64,000 bases of DNA from DASSSY01 sp035708205 (lineage in GTDB: Bacteria; Bacteroidota; Bacteroidia; Chitinophagales; Chitinophagaceae). Of this stretch, positions 7,801 through 17,464 are shown one piece after another. The stretch is from positions 1-64,000 of the forward strand of contig DASSSY010000002.1 in assembly GCA_035708205.1 (NCBI GenBank), in the 5' to 3' direction. The position numbers and the translations under genes were made by a program. The notes beneath the pieces were generated by a model that saw only the letters and a program-made list of their open reading frames with translations, was not told where the DNA came from and did not search any database. How positions within the stretch are numbered: position 1 is the first letter of the stretch; every line of letters begins with the position of its first letter.

Positions 7801-9000
7801 TTACAGGCCCAGTTGTTGCTGCATGTCCTTGGTTAAGGCATTCTTGTTTAACAGGAATGCCGTGGTTTTATAGCGGACGTAATCCTTGGTAACATACAAA
7901 TAGCCGTTATAATCGTTTTTAATGCCCCAGGAGTTTTTGACGATATAATAGGGTTTTCCGTTAATGTCTTTGGCCAGGCCAATAATCTGCATACCGTGGT
8001 CATCAGTGGTTTGATAATCATCAAAGGCTTTCTGACGCATTTCTGCGGTAACCGTTTTTTCCGGTTTGGGCCCCATGAACATGTCTTTTTTCTCATCGTC
8101 GGTCATGTCATCATAGTCTTTTTCCGGAACGTAGGCCACGCCGTTTTTCCAGCTGAAGAATTTTTCACTCACATCCGTTGCCCAGGCAACGGTATAACCT
8201 CGTGATAAGGCCGTGTCAATAATATCTGTAATGTCGTTGAATTTTACATTATAAACCGAGCCCATAACCCAGTTGTCGGGTACGGGCAATACAAATGTTT
8301 TATACACCGGATAATCCGTGAAGGAAGACAGTTCGACATAATCGTCAGGATTAAGGCCGACAATTTCTTTTGCAAAGGATTTCGGCGTGTACTGTTCGCC
8401 GTTGTAGGTAAAAGTATCGGGAGGTGTTCCCAGATAGGCGTCAATAATGCCGGTATAAGCTTTCAGCCAGTTGGGCATGAGCGGCTTGTTGGCCGGCGTA
8501 TTGACGACGGTTTTTAAAAAGGCTTCCTGCAGTGCCGCCATCTGGGAAAAATCATTGATCTTGGTGCCGTAATTTAATCCCGTATAAACGGATTGCGGTA
8601 TTGCACCGTATTTACGGTACATATTGATCACATCGTGGCATTCTCCGCCATCGCCGAGGGTCACGGCGCCGTGCATGCGCACATACTGTATGCCTTTTTC
8701 AATGTATGCGTTCCTCGCCGTGAATATTTCCGCCAGGTCAACCGGCTGGCGGCCGGCACGCGCCATTTCGGATTCCAGGAACGAGTTGGTGGAATAGCTC
8801 CAGCAGGTACCGGAATGCCCCTGGTTCTTTATCGAAGTATGGTCTAAGTTAATGACATCTTTGAATTTGAACAGCTTTACACTTTTGTCGCTTTTGTTGT
8901 GCTTCAGCGAATTGATCAGGTTGTCCTGCGCGAATCCCTTGGTGCCTGCACCTGCGAAAAGCAATCCGGCAGTAAGGCATAGTACGGAAGTAATCTTCAT
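7801..9000 (-). CDS. Secreted C1 family cysteine peptidase (bleomycin hydrolase-like)
   Basis: A signal peptide (MKITSVLCLTAGLLFAGAGTKGFA) is followed by a papain-fold domain of the C1B/PepC branch. The oxyanion glutamine and catalytic cysteine are in IKNQGHSGTCWSYS (about residues 56-69). The catalytic histidine is in DDHGMQIIG and the asparagine in YIVKNSWG (about residues 327-355). At 399 aa it is shorter than cytoplasmic PepC (about 450), and like other secreted Bacteroidota members it probably degrades peptides in the periplasm or outside. Single gene unit. Confidence 0.92.
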   Translation of the reverse strand: MKITSVLCLTAGLLFAGAGTKGFAQDNLINSLKHNKSDKSVKLFKFKDVINLDHTSIKNQGHSGTCWSYSTNSFLESEMARAGRQPVDLAEIFTARNAYIEKGIQYVRMHGAVTLGDGGECHDVINMYRKYGAIPQSVYTGLNYGTKINDFSQMAALQEAFLKTVVNTPANKPLMPNWLKAYTGIIDAYLGTPPDTFTYNGEQYTPKSFAKEIVGLNPDDYVELSSFTDYPVYKTFVLPVPDNWVMGSVYNVKFNDITDIIDTALSRGYTVAWATDVSEKFFSWKNGVAYVPEKDYDDMTDDEKKDMFMGPKPEKTVTAEMRQKAFDDYQTTDDHGMQIIGLAKDINGKPYYIVKNSWGIKNDYNGYLYVTKDYVRYKTTAFLLNKNALTKDMQQQLGL

Positions 9001-9307
9001 GAGTAATTGAAATTCTTTTAAATGGAATTTGCGAAGATAATAAAATCCAATCTTTGAAAAGTTAAGGAGTGGTAAAGCAGCCCTTGGCTATGAATACGAT
9101 ATCCGTATTTAAGGAAAAAATACCCTCGGAAGGGGGATGTTCAGGAAGGATATCCCTGGTAAAAGGCATGGCGAACAGAGACAGCGTATTCAGATAGGTA
9201 GGGTATGCCGCGCCGGGAACGAAATCGGCAGGTAATTAAGAAATCTTTTATTTCCTTTGCATAAATACAGATCCCCATTGGCAACTTTTTATCCTTTTAG
9301 CAAAAAA
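9001..9307. other. Intergenic region, no gene seen
   Basis: This stretch separates the divergent C1 peptidase and TonB-receptor genes. It should hold the promoters of both. CTTTGCATAAAT near 9255 resembles a weak -7 box for the receptor. No RNA gene, riboswitch or conserved ORF was recognised; in particular no cobalamin riboswitch features were seen. Confidence 0.5.
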
Positions 9308-11308
9308 ATGGTCTTTGCGGCTATCTTATTATTAGCCATGCTGCAGGCATCTGATGTGGTATTGGCGCAAAGGAGCAGTGACACCCTTAAAGAAATTATT
9401 ATTGCCGTGCCGAAAGTGGAACCGCGACAGGATTTACGGCAGGGTTTTACAGCCGGCCAGTCAACACTGATCTTTGATTCTACCCTGAGAACATTTTACA
9501 AAACCCTTTCCCTGTCTGACCTGGTCATGGAGCAGTCGCCGGTCTTCGTGAAAACTTACGGGGTCAACAGCCTTTCCACCCTGGGCATTCGCGGCGCTTC
9601 GGCGGCGCAATCGGCGGTATTGTGGAACGGGGTGCCCATCAATAACGCCGCTGTCGGTGTGGCCGATGTTTCATTGTTGAATGGTGGCCTATTTCAGGAT
9701 GTCAGCCTGCAATACGGTGGTTCTTCGGCTTTGTTCGGTAGTGGGAACGTTGGCGGCGCTTTGCTTTTAGATGACGGTGCGCCCGGCTTTACGAGGCACC
9801 GGGCGGTGAGCTTGAGTTTAGGGGGAGGGAGCTTTGGAAGCCAAAACGCTTTGCTATCGGCCGACTGGCAGAACGGCCGTTGGCATATCGGGCTGAAAAC
9901 CTTTTACCAGGGAGCAAAAAATAATTTTCCCTACGAAAATGACTTGGGCCAAACCCTGGAAATGCCTAATGCGGCCTTATCCGGTGCCGGTGGTATAATG
10001 AATGTGGATTACCTGTGGCCGCAGGGGAAAAGCAGTAAGGTGAAACGACAGGTACTTTCCTTTAAAACCTGGTGTCAGCAATACAAACGGGAAATCCCTC
10101 CGGCATTATTTGAAACTTCATCCGTCAAAAAGCAAACGGACAGGTCCTGGCGATCCTTATTGTCGTGGAAACAGGAGCGCAAAAGGAGCGTGTACTACGC
10201 GAAGTTGTCCTTTAATAAGGATGATCTGCGCTATCGTGATGGAATAGTTCTTCCGGATAATGAAAACGGTGTGCGGCAATGGTATGCCGAGATGGGGGCG
10301 CAATGGCAGATCAATAATCCTTTAAATAATCCGTATTGGCAACATAAGCTGTTGGTCTTTGCGCCGGTGCTTTACGCTTCTGCCTGTGGCGGAAACCTGG
10401 ACAAAACAGAAAACCAATGCCGGCCGGCCGTTGCCGGAAGCTACCAGTTGCAATCCAATGATGACCGGTACCATCTTAACGTAGCGCTCCGGCAGGAGTG
10501 GTGGACCAACCGGCAACAGGCCTTCCTTCCAGGAATGAATGCAAAGCTTAAGGCGTTCAATATTAAAGGTGACCAGCATAATTTATCGTTTTCCATACTG
10601 GCAAATGTTCAAAGATCCTTTCGTGTGCCTAACCTGAATGAATTGTATTTCAGCCCCGGCGGTAATCCCGGCTTAAAACCGGAACAGGGTTGGAATGAAA
10701 GCGGCGGCATAGCTGTCCGGCTTGATCTGGCGGGAAGGGCGGACAATACGGGTCATGATACCTGGATGTTTTCCAATAAAAGCACTTATTTTAACCGGGA
10801 CATCAGGAACTGGATTTACTGGCTAGGCGGCGCTATCTGGACACCGCATAACCTGGCGGAGGTGCATAGCCGTGGAGTGGAAACAGAGTCTAAAATAACG
10901 TGGCATCACCGGCGGGCGGCCCTGTCCTTGGGGCTGAAGACTGCATATGTTTTAGCTACCACCACGCGATCTTACTTGCCCGGTGACGGTAGCATCGGTA
11001 AACAGATCCCTTATACGCCACGCTATAATGGTACGCTTGACCTGGGCATTATCTGGAAACGCCTTTTGCTGAATTATAACCATCGCTACACCGGTTACCG
11101 CTTTGTGACCACCGATGAAAGCCAATATCTGAAACCTTTTCAGACGGGCAATTTACAAATGGCTTATACCGTCCCTTTAGCGGATTATTCCTTATCGGTC
11201 AGCGCCCAGGTAAGGAATATCTGGAACAGCAGGTATGAGATCGTTAACGGCCGGCCTATGCCTGGGCGCAATTTTTTAGTAGGCCTGCAATTGTCCTGGG
11301 GAAAGTAA
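9308..11308 (+). CDS. TonB-dependent outer-membrane receptor
   Basis: The start at the ATG at 9308 gives a short signal peptide (MVFAAILLLAMLQASDVVLAQ); the upstream TTG at 9257 would place 17 extra residues before it. The plug domain spans about residues 25-150 (SDLVMEQSPVFVKTYGVNSLSTLGIRG, NGVPINNAAVGVADVSLL, YGGSSALFGSGNVGGAL). A 22-strand barrel follows, with the FRVPNLNELYFSPGGNPGLKPEQGWN signature of BtuB/FepA-like receptors. It imports a siderophore, cobinamide-like compound or other large nutrient with energy from TonB. There is no SusD partner, so polysaccharide uptake is unlikely. Confidence 0.93.
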   Translation: MVFAAILLLAMLQASDVVLAQRSSDTLKEIIIAVPKVEPRQDLRQGFTAGQSTLIFDSTLRTFYKTLSLSDLVMEQSPVFVKTYGVNSLSTLGIRGASAAQSAVLWNGVPINNAAVGVADVSLLNGGLFQDVSLQYGGSSALFGSGNVGGALLLDDGAPGFTRHRAVSLSLGGGSFGSQNALLSADWQNGRWHIGLKTFYQGAKNNFPYENDLGQTLEMPNAALSGAGGIMNVDYLWPQGKSSKVKRQVLSFKTWCQQYKREIPPALFETSSVKKQTDRSWRSLLSWKQERKRSVYYAKLSFNKDDLRYRDGIVLPDNENGVRQWYAEMGAQWQINNPLNNPYWQHKLLVFAPVLYASACGGNLDKTENQCRPAVAGSYQLQSNDDRYHLNVALRQEWWTNRQQAFLPGMNAKLKAFNIKGDQHNLSFSILANVQRSFRVPNLNELYFSPGGNPGLKPEQGWNESGGIAVRLDLAGRADNTGHDTWMFSNKSTYFNRDIRNWIYWLGGAIWTPHNLAEVHSRGVETESKITWHHRRAALSLGLKTAYVLATTTRSYLPGDGSIGKQIPYTPRYNGTLDLGIIWKRLLLNYNHRYTGYRFVTTDESQYLKPFQTGNLQMAYTVPLADYSLSVSAQVRNIWNSRYEIVNGRPMPGRNFLVGLQLSWGK

Positions 11309-11361
11309 AACGTATTATTTCTCTGTTGGGAAACCTTATTTTTGTTTCTAAAAAACTGGCA

Positions 11362-11727
11362 ATGGATATCGCGCAACAAAATGAGATGACGGCTACCCGA
11401 TGGTTTGCCGCTTTCAATGAACACAATCTGGAAAAGCTTCTGGCCCTGTACGATGATCATGCCCGGCATTTTAGTCCTAAGTTGAAAATCAGGCAGCCGG
11501 GAACGGATGGCTATATTGTCGGTAAACCGGCATTGAGGTTGTGGTGGCAGGATGCCTTTGATCGCTTGCCGGGACTAGAATATACGGTGAGCACACTGAC
11601 GGCCAATACGCAAAGGGTGTTCATGGAATATCTGCGCCAGGTGCCGGGCGAGGAAGATTTATTGGTGGCAGAGGTTTTGGAAATAGACAACGGCCGGATA
11701 ACAGCCTCTAGGGTTTATCATGGATAA
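11362..11727 (+). CDS. SnoaL/NTF2-like small protein
   Basis: A 121-aa alpha+beta protein with the typical NTF2-like opening (ATRWFAAFNEHNLEKLLALYDDHARHFSP) and ending (LVAEVLEIDNGRITASRVYHG). Members of this fold include ketosteroid isomerases and many proteins of unknown role. The ATG at 11362 is preferred over the TTG at 11326, because a -7 box TATTTTTG lies at 11337-11344, 17 nt before that ATG. Function cannot be given. Confidence 0.85.
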   Translation: MDIAQQNEMTATRWFAAFNEHNLEKLLALYDDHARHFSPKLKIRQPGTDGYIVGKPALRLWWQDAFDRLPGLEYTVSTLTANTQRVFMEYLRQVPGEEDLLVAEVLEIDNGRITASRVYHG

Positions 11728-11768
11728 TGCGACCGCGTTCTTTATTATTGGTTTAAGCCTTTTGAACA

Positions 11769-13526
11769 ATTAAAATTCTTTATCAAATATTTCTTGTGGC
11801 ATTCTGCCTGTCGGTATGGCCGGCACAGGCGCAGGAATTTTATCTGAAGATCATCCCGGTGGATAGCGGCCGGGCGGAAACGAAAAGTTTCCGTCAACGC
11901 CCTGAGCTGTGGCGATATTTGCATGAACAACAATGGCGGTTGCAGGAAAAAGGCTATTTGGCCTGTTCAGTGGACAGCGTCCGGGAAAAGGATTCCGTAG
12001 TGACGGCATGGCTGTTTACCGGGAAAAAATACCGTTGGGCGAAGATTGATTTTTCCGGGGTGCCGATGGGGTTATGGGACCGACTGGATATTGCCCGGCG
12101 TAATTGGCAAGATAAACCTATCAGCCCGGCCAAATTAGCCGCGCTCCATGAAGCTGTCCTGAACTATTGTGATAATAATGGTTATCCCTTTGCATATACC
12201 TATCTGGATAGTTTTCAGGAGCGGGAGAGCGGCCTTAGTGCAGAGTTTCACCTGGTGACCGGGCCTTTGCAAAAGATCGATACGATCATTGTTCAGGGAG
12301 ATGTGGACATCGCCTTGCCTTACTTGGAGAACTACCTGGATATTTTCCAGGGCGGTTTATATGATGAGTCCGCTTTAAGACAAATACGGAAGCGGCTGGA
12401 TGAACTGCCTTTCCTGCAGGAAAACCAGCCCTGGCGCATGGATTTTTCAATAGATAAAAACAGGTTGTATCTTTATCTGAAGCCTAAAAAGGCCAATCAG
12501 GCCAATGCTTTACTGGGCCTGCAGCCCAATACCCAGGCCAGCGGGAAATTTATGCTGACGGCAGATGTGTTATTGGGCCTGAAGAATAGCTTAGGTTATG
12601 GGGAAACCATTGAAGCCAGTTATAAAAACTTATCTTACAAGTCGCCCCTTTTCCAGGCGCATGTCATCGCTCCCTACATATTAGGCACGCGTTTCGGGAT
12701 GGAAGGCCGTTTCGATTTGTACAAGCAGGATACCACTTATCGGAAAATAACCTTTGAGGCGGGGATGCGGTATCAGTTTAGCGCAGACAATTATTTCCGG
12801 GTGTTTTACCAGAATGTCGGTAACCGGCTGATTACGGCGGACACGCATTATGTTTCGGTCAACAGGAAGCTGCCGGGAAATATTGATATGAAGAGCCAGG
12901 GAATGGGCATGACGTATGCTACCGATTTTACCGATTATAAACTAAACCCTCACCGGGGCTGGTCGGCTGAGATTACGGTTACCGGCGCTGTCCGGACGGT
13001 GATACCTAACGACGCCATCCTGGAGATGGGCAATTTTTCGCGGTATGATTATCAACAGTTGTACGACCAGGCAAACGTGGAAAAATACCAGTTCCGTTTC
13101 ATGGGGGCAGCGGCATGGTATTGCCCGGTTACCAGGAGTATTATTGCCAAGGCCGGCTACCAGGGCGGCTATATTTATGGCAAAAACCTGTTCCAGAATG
13201 AATTGTTTCAAATCGGGGGATTCCATTCTTTGAGAGGGTTTGACGAAAACAGTCTTTATGCCAGCCAGTATCATATTGCCAGCTTCGAAATTCATTTTGA
13301 ATTTGGTAAGAACGATTTTTTTTATGTTTTCAACGATGACGCCATGGTCTGGACCCGGTTCCAGGATTATCAGAAAAAGGATTACCCGCTAAGCCTGGGC
13401 GCCGGGTTGAGCCTGGAGAACAAAACCGGTGTATTTAATATCGCATTAGGCGTGGGAAAACATTATCAGGGGCAATTTCAGCTTAGAAATGCCAAGATCC
13501 ATTTTGGCTATGCGGCATATTTTTAG
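11769..13526 (+). CDS. Omp85 family outer-membrane protein (TamA/ShlB-like), apparent AUU start
   Basis: The C-terminal two thirds form a 16-strand Omp85-type barrel (GLQPNTQASGKFMLTADVLLGLKNSLGYGE..., GGFHSLRGFDENSLYASQYHI near residue 490, with the LRGF lid-lock motif). POTRA-like repeats precede it (KIDTIIVQGDVDIALPYLENYL, FSGVPMGLWDRLDIARRNW). No ATG is available. The frame opens after a TGA at 11763, and ATT at 11769 followed by KILYQIFLVAFCLSVWPAQA gives a textbook signal peptide. The only GTG (11796) would leave a hydrophobic stub without a positive charge. Role: outer-membrane protein insertion or translocation, substrate unknown. Confidence 0.8.
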   Translation: MKILYQIFLVAFCLSVWPAQAQEFYLKIIPVDSGRAETKSFRQRPELWRYLHEQQWRLQEKGYLACSVDSVREKDSVVTAWLFTGKKYRWAKIDFSGVPMGLWDRLDIARRNWQDKPISPAKLAALHEAVLNYCDNNGYPFAYTYLDSFQERESGLSAEFHLVTGPLQKIDTIIVQGDVDIALPYLENYLDIFQGGLYDESALRQIRKRLDELPFLQENQPWRMDFSIDKNRLYLYLKPKKANQANALLGLQPNTQASGKFMLTADVLLGLKNSLGYGETIEASYKNLSYKSPLFQAHVIAPYILGTRFGMEGRFDLYKQDTTYRKITFEAGMRYQFSADNYFRVFYQNVGNRLITADTHYVSVNRKLPGNIDMKSQGMGMTYATDFTDYKLNPHRGWSAEITVTGAVRTVIPNDAILEMGNFSRYDYQQLYDQANVEKYQFRFMGAAAWYCPVTRSIIAKAGYQGGYIYGKNLFQNELFQIGGFHSLRGFDENSLYASQYHIASFEIHFEFGKNDFFYVFNDDAMVWTRFQDYQKKDYPLSLGAGLSLENKTGVFNIALGVGKHYQGQFQLRNAKIHFGYAAYF

Positions 13527-13581
13527 ATTGATACCGGGACGATAATGTTGTAACCTTTCGGTTTTTAACTGGCTTTGTCAT

Positions 13582-13589
13582 TATCTTTG
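13582..13589 (+). promoter_or_regulatory. -7 box of the O-antigen ligase pair
   Basis: TATCTTTG matches TAnnTTTG and lies 13 nt before the ATG at 13603, giving a very short leader. Confidence 0.55.
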
Positions 13590-13602
13590 TCGCGGACGAA
13601 TC

Positions 13603-14883
13603 ATGGGGGCAGTACATCATTTTTTTAAAGTATGGGCAATATATAAAGGACGCATCGCGGTCCTTTTGTTTATGTGCATGATTGCCGGGATGATGTGGTC
13701 GCGGGCGTTGTTGTCCTTGTCAATTGTCATGGCATTTGTCAATGCGCTGCATCCCTCTTCGGCCATCTGTTATTGGCATCAATGGCGTAAGAATAAGTTT
13801 GCCTGGGCCTGTTTTTTGTTCTTTGCGGTTTATGCCGTTTCCGGCTTCTGGAGTATAGATAAAGGACAATGGTGGGCATCAGTAACGAATAAACTACCTT
13901 TTGCCGTTTTACCTTTCGCGATATTGGCTTTGCCCCTGGAGGAAAAACGGGCACAAAAGCTCCTGGTGGGATTCCTGCTATTGACGCAATTAGCTGTCAT
14001 TGCTTACAGCAGTTTTATTTTTGTCACGCATATGGATTATTATATTCATGCTTATAATATCTCTCATAGCCTGCCGACAACTAAATATGACGACCATATC
14101 CGGTTTAGCCTGTCCTTAGTGGCTTCGCTGGTCATCATATTTTATTATTTGTTTGAGCATAAAATTGTTTTTGGCCGGAAAGCGGAGCAGCGGGGATTGG
14201 TGATTGTGGCGGCGATCTTTATCTTATATTTACACCTGCTGGCCGCTAAAACGGGACTGGCGGCGCTTTATGCCACGCTGTTGGCTTTTTCCGGCTACTG
14301 GTTTGTGCGTAGGAAGAATGTCCGGAAATTCATGCCTCTTGTGTGGATGGTGGTAATTAGCCTGCCGGTCATCTTTTATTTTCTGACACCGACATTTAAA
14401 AAAAAGGTCGATTATGTCGATTATGAAATCAGGAGAACGACACAAACCGGATCATTGAATTATAACCTGAGCGATGCCGGGAGAGTATTATCCTACAAAA
14501 TGGCTTTTAAGGTCTGGCAGCAACATAAATGGTTAGGCACCGGAGCAGGAGATCTGAAAATAAATATGGCGGATGCCTACCGGAAATATCATCCTGAAGT
14601 GCCGGCGGGAAGCCGTTTAATTCCGCACAACCAGTTTTTATTCTGCCTGGTGGCTTTGGGCGGCATATTAGGGCTGAGCCTGTTAATTCTTTGTTGGGGG
14701 AGCTTTTATGGCCCGTATTACCCAATATTTTATGGCAAAATGACGTCTGTTATTATGGTAATGGCCATGCTGGCGGAAGCGATGCTTGAAATCCAGTTTG
14801 GCGTTTTTATATTTTTATTTTTTCTGTTGTTTTGGCAAAGCCTACCAATTGGTCAATCTCCAACCCGTTCCCTTTTAATATGA
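13603..14883 (+). CDS. O-antigen ligase/polymerase-like membrane protein 1
   Basis: A 426-aa integral membrane protein with about 10-12 hydrophobic segments and a large periplasmic loop. The Wzy_C/O-ligase signature region is present: RVLSYKMAFKVWQQHKWLGTGAGDLK (about residues 288-315) followed by SRLIPHNQFLFCLVALGGILGL. Such proteins polymerise or ligate undecaprenyl-linked glycans to lipid A or surface proteins. The adjacent gene is a paralogue with the same pattern. The gene ends in an ATGA overlap with the second copy, so the two are translationally coupled. Confidence 0.85.
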   Translation: MGAVHHFFKVWAIYKGRIAVLLFMCMIAGMMWSRALLSLSIVMAFVNALHPSSAICYWHQWRKNKFAWACFLFFAVYAVSGFWSIDKGQWWASVTNKLPFAVLPFAILALPLEEKRAQKLLVGFLLLTQLAVIAYSSFIFVTHMDYYIHAYNISHSLPTTKYDDHIRFSLSLVASLVIIFYYLFEHKIVFGRKAEQRGLVIVAAIFILYLHLLAAKTGLAALYATLLAFSGYWFVRRKNVRKFMPLVWMVVISLPVIFYFLTPTFKKKVDYVDYEIRRTTQTGSLNYNLSDAGRVLSYKMAFKVWQQHKWLGTGAGDLKINMADAYRKYHPEVPAGSRLIPHNQFLFCLVALGGILGLSLLILCWGSFYGPYYPIFYGKMTSVIMVMAMLAEAMLEIQFGVFIFLFFLLFWQSLPIGQSPTRSLLI

Positions 14884-16160
14884 CGAATTTAAGCAAGAGC
14901 TTTTTTGCTTCCTCCGCTTTTTCCCTTTTGGATTGGACGGTCATGCTGAGTTGCGCCCTGATGTTTACCGGTTTTTTATGTTCCCGCGTGTTTCTTTCCG
15001 TTGGTATGATCATGCTGATCTGTGCCGGGTTTCGTCCTCATGCTTTAAAGGAAGGATGGCGGTTGTTCCGGGAGAACACCTTTGGCTGGCTGGCTTTGGT
15101 TTTCTTTTGCTTCTATCTTATTTCGGGGTTTTGGAGCCTTGACCGTGAGCAATGGTTGGCTGCTGCCCAGATAAAACTGCCTTTTGCCCTGATGCCTTTT
15201 GCCCTGATGAATCTGCCTTTTGATAAAAAGCGGTTGCAGGTTTGGCTGATCAGCATCATCCTGGTGATACTTTTTGCGGGCATTGCTTACAGTAGTTCTT
15301 TTTTGGTTATGCAGCCGCAGCGGTTCTTTTCAAAATATCATCTGCCTTCGCCTGTAGGCAGGGATTATATTCGTTTTACCATCGCTTTGGTGCTGGCTAT
15401 GCAAATGATCTTATTTGTGCTAAGCAAGAAGAATCAATTTAATATCGCGAAGCCGGGACGGATATTGATGATCTCATGGATGATTATTGCCGCTCTTTAT
15501 ATTCATGTACAGGCCGCGAAATCCGGGTTGCTTTGCTTTTATTTGTTAGTGGCCGTCAATGTGGGGTACCGGTTTGTTCGAAACCGCCAGTTTGGCTTGT
15601 GGAAAGCATTGGGTATTCTCCTGGTCGGCGTGTTGCTGTTATTTTTCAGCGTCCGGTTTCTACCTTCGGTGAATAATCAGATCAGCAGGGTAAAGAATGG
15701 CCTGGCCATTTGGCAAAGCGGCGATACGGCTAAGTATGAGACCAACTCTTCCATTATTCCCCGGTTGGTGTCTTATGAAGCGGCCTGGAAAAGCATTCAA
15801 AAGCATCCCTTGGGAGGCATTGGCGCCGGGGATTGGGAGGCTGCCGTGCAGCATCAATATGAGCTGTATTTCCCTTTTATGAAAAAATACCGGCTTATCC
15901 CGCACAATCAGTTTATTTGTACAGCCTTCTTAGTGGGCATTCCTGCGGCTGTTGTCCTGATCCTGATGGTCCTCTGGCCATTGCGGAGAATTCCGGATGT
16001 CGCCGTTTTATCTACTGTTTGCATCATGATTGCCGGCACCATGATCGAAGCCATGCTGGAAATTCAATACGGCGTTTTTGTTTATTTATTTTTTATATTA
16101 TTCTGGCTGTCGGCCCTGAGGAAAGAGCCCGGGAAGACAAAGGCCACCGGGGCTATTTAA
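14880..16160 (+). CDS. O-antigen ligase/polymerase-like membrane protein 2
   Basis: The 426-residue protein starts at the ATG at 14880, inside the ATGA overlap with the first ligase-like gene; a TTG at 14832 is rejected. Equivalent motifs line up with its neighbour: SGFWSLDREQWLAAAQIKLPFALMPFAL, then RLVSYEAAWKSIQKHPLGGIGAGDW and RLIPHNQFICTAFLVGIP. The pair clearly arose by tandem duplication but has diverged widely. They may act on different glycans or as a heteromer. The 3' end overlaps the convergent epimerase gene by 8 bp. Confidence 0.85.
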   Translation: MTNLSKSFFASSAFSLLDWTVMLSCALMFTGFLCSRVFLSVGMIMLICAGFRPHALKEGWRLFRENTFGWLALVFFCFYLISGFWSLDREQWLAAAQIKLPFALMPFALMNLPFDKKRLQVWLISIILVILFAGIAYSSSFLVMQPQRFFSKYHLPSPVGRDYIRFTIALVLAMQMILFVLSKKNQFNIAKPGRILMISWMIIAALYIHVQAAKSGLLCFYLLVAVNVGYRFVRNRQFGLWKALGILLVGVLLLFFSVRFLPSVNNQISRVKNGLAIWQSGDTAKYETNSSIIPRLVSYEAAWKSIQKHPLGGIGAGDWEAAVQHQYELYFPFMKKYRLIPHNQFICTAFLVGIPAAVVLILMVLWPLRRIPDVAVLSTVCIMIAGTMIEAMLEIQYGVFVYLFFILFWLSALRKEPGKTKATGAI

Positions 16161-17181
16161 ACTTCAGGCCGAAACCGGGGCCGTAGGGCAGGGTAATGAC
16201 GCCATTACTGATCTCCAGGCCCATCCCCGGGCTGTAATCAATAAGTAAAGGCCCGTCAATATCGGCATAATCCGCCAGCGGCAGCAGTTGCGCTAAGGCC
16301 GTAGCGCCGATATTGCCTTCGCACATACCTCCCAGCATTACTTTTTTGCCGGAGTCGCGGATGATCCTTATCATTCTCAAGGCCGGTGTCAGGCCGCCGC
16401 ATTTGGATAGTTTGATATTGATGCCGTCGTACTGGGTCAGGCAACGGATTAAATCTTTTTCTTCCTGGCAGGCTTCATCGGCAATGATAGGGATGTCGGT
16501 TTCCTGCCGGAATCTTTGCAGGTTTTCCGTGTCAGCCCGGTGGAACGGTTGCTCAATAAGTTCCACTTTGCACGTTTCCAGCGTATGCAGCAGGCTCTTC
16601 GCCTTCTCAATGTCCCATGCCTCATTCGCGTCAACCCGTATAATGGCTTCAGGAGCGGCATCCCGGAGTGCAAGTAAATTTTCTCTGTCCTGGTCGCCGC
16701 CAACCTTTAATTTATAGATGGGCCAGGGCCGCGCTTTTACTTTTGCCCGGATATCCTCCGGTGTTCCCATGCCGATGGTGTAATCGGTCAGGGGATTATT
16801 GATGTTGGAAAGCCCCATAAGCGACTGGACGGTCTCGGCGGACATCTTTGCCCACAAATCCCATCCGGCCATATCTAAAGCGGAGATCAGGAAATTTTGA
16901 CCCGGCAACAGATGGTGCAGATAATGCCAGAACCGCTCCGGGCCGTTCATGGCGTAATGCTCGATCAGCCTTTTTTTCTTACCCAGGATCCCTGCCATCT
17001 CGTCAACGGAATTGTTATAATAGGCGATTTCCGTGGTTTCACCATAACCCCTGAAAAGATTTTTAAAGTCTAAGGATAATAAAAGCGCCGGTTGTTTCGT
17101 TTTTACTCCTTTAGAAATCCGGAACGGTTGTTTAAAGGTATATTCAACGATCTTGAAAGTGAGCTGGAGCATGGAGGGCAT
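16153..17181 (-). CDS. Dipeptide epimerase (enolase superfamily, Ala-Glu epimerase type)
   Basis: The enzyme epimerises the alpha carbon of L-Ala-D/L-Glu type dipeptides, usually in recycling of muropeptides. The MLE-type barrel shows YKLKVGG (KxK general bases), the metal ligands in IRVDANEAW, LIEQP and IADEAC, and the opposing lysine in NIKLSKCGG. At 342 aa it is normal. Two ATGs are possible, at 17181 and 17172, and neither has a Shine-Dalgarno site. It is transcribed toward, and overlaps, the ligase pair. Confidence 0.92.
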   Translation of the reverse strand: MPSMLQLTFKIVEYTFKQPFRISKGVKTKQPALLLSLDFKNLFRGYGETTEIAYYNNSVDEMAGILGKKKRLIEHYAMNGPERFWHYLHHLLPGQNFLISALDMAGWDLWAKMSAETVQSLMGLSNINNPLTDYTIGMGTPEDIRAKVKARPWPIYKLKVGGDQDRENLLALRDAAPEAIIRVDANEAWDIEKAKSLLHTLETCKVELIEQPFHRADTENLQRFRQETDIPIIADEACQEEKDLIRCLTQYDGINIKLSKCGGLTPALRMIRIIRDSGKKVMLGGMCEGNIGATALAQLLPLADYADIDGPLLIDYSPGMGLEISNGVITLPYGPGFGLKFK

Positions 17182-17298
17182 TTATGAAATACTGGTGTGT
17201 TGGCAAATAAAATCCCGGCAGGGAATGCATTTGAATCAACAAAAATAATTAACCCGATCTAGGAAAACCAATAAAATGTTATCAAACCAAATAATTTC

Positions 17299-17327
17299 TT
17301 GTAAACAACGTAGATATATTATCTTTG
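17299..17327 (+). promoter_or_regulatory. Promoter of the beta-barrel gene at 17465
   Basis: TTG at 17299-17301 and TATCTTTG at 17320-17327 are separated by 18 nt, a good match to the Bacteroidota -33/-7 promoter. The predicted 5' leader is about 130 nt. The rest of 17182-17464 shows no gene. Confidence 0.6.
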
Positions 17328-17464
17328 CTCCCAATTTTTTTGCCTTTTACTGGCCTTTTTCATAAAACTGGGGATCCGGCAGGCAGATATTTTTTTCATC
17401 AAAACGGCAGCCATTTTATTTATATCAGACCGTATAAAGTCAATAAAAAATCAAATACATTTCA

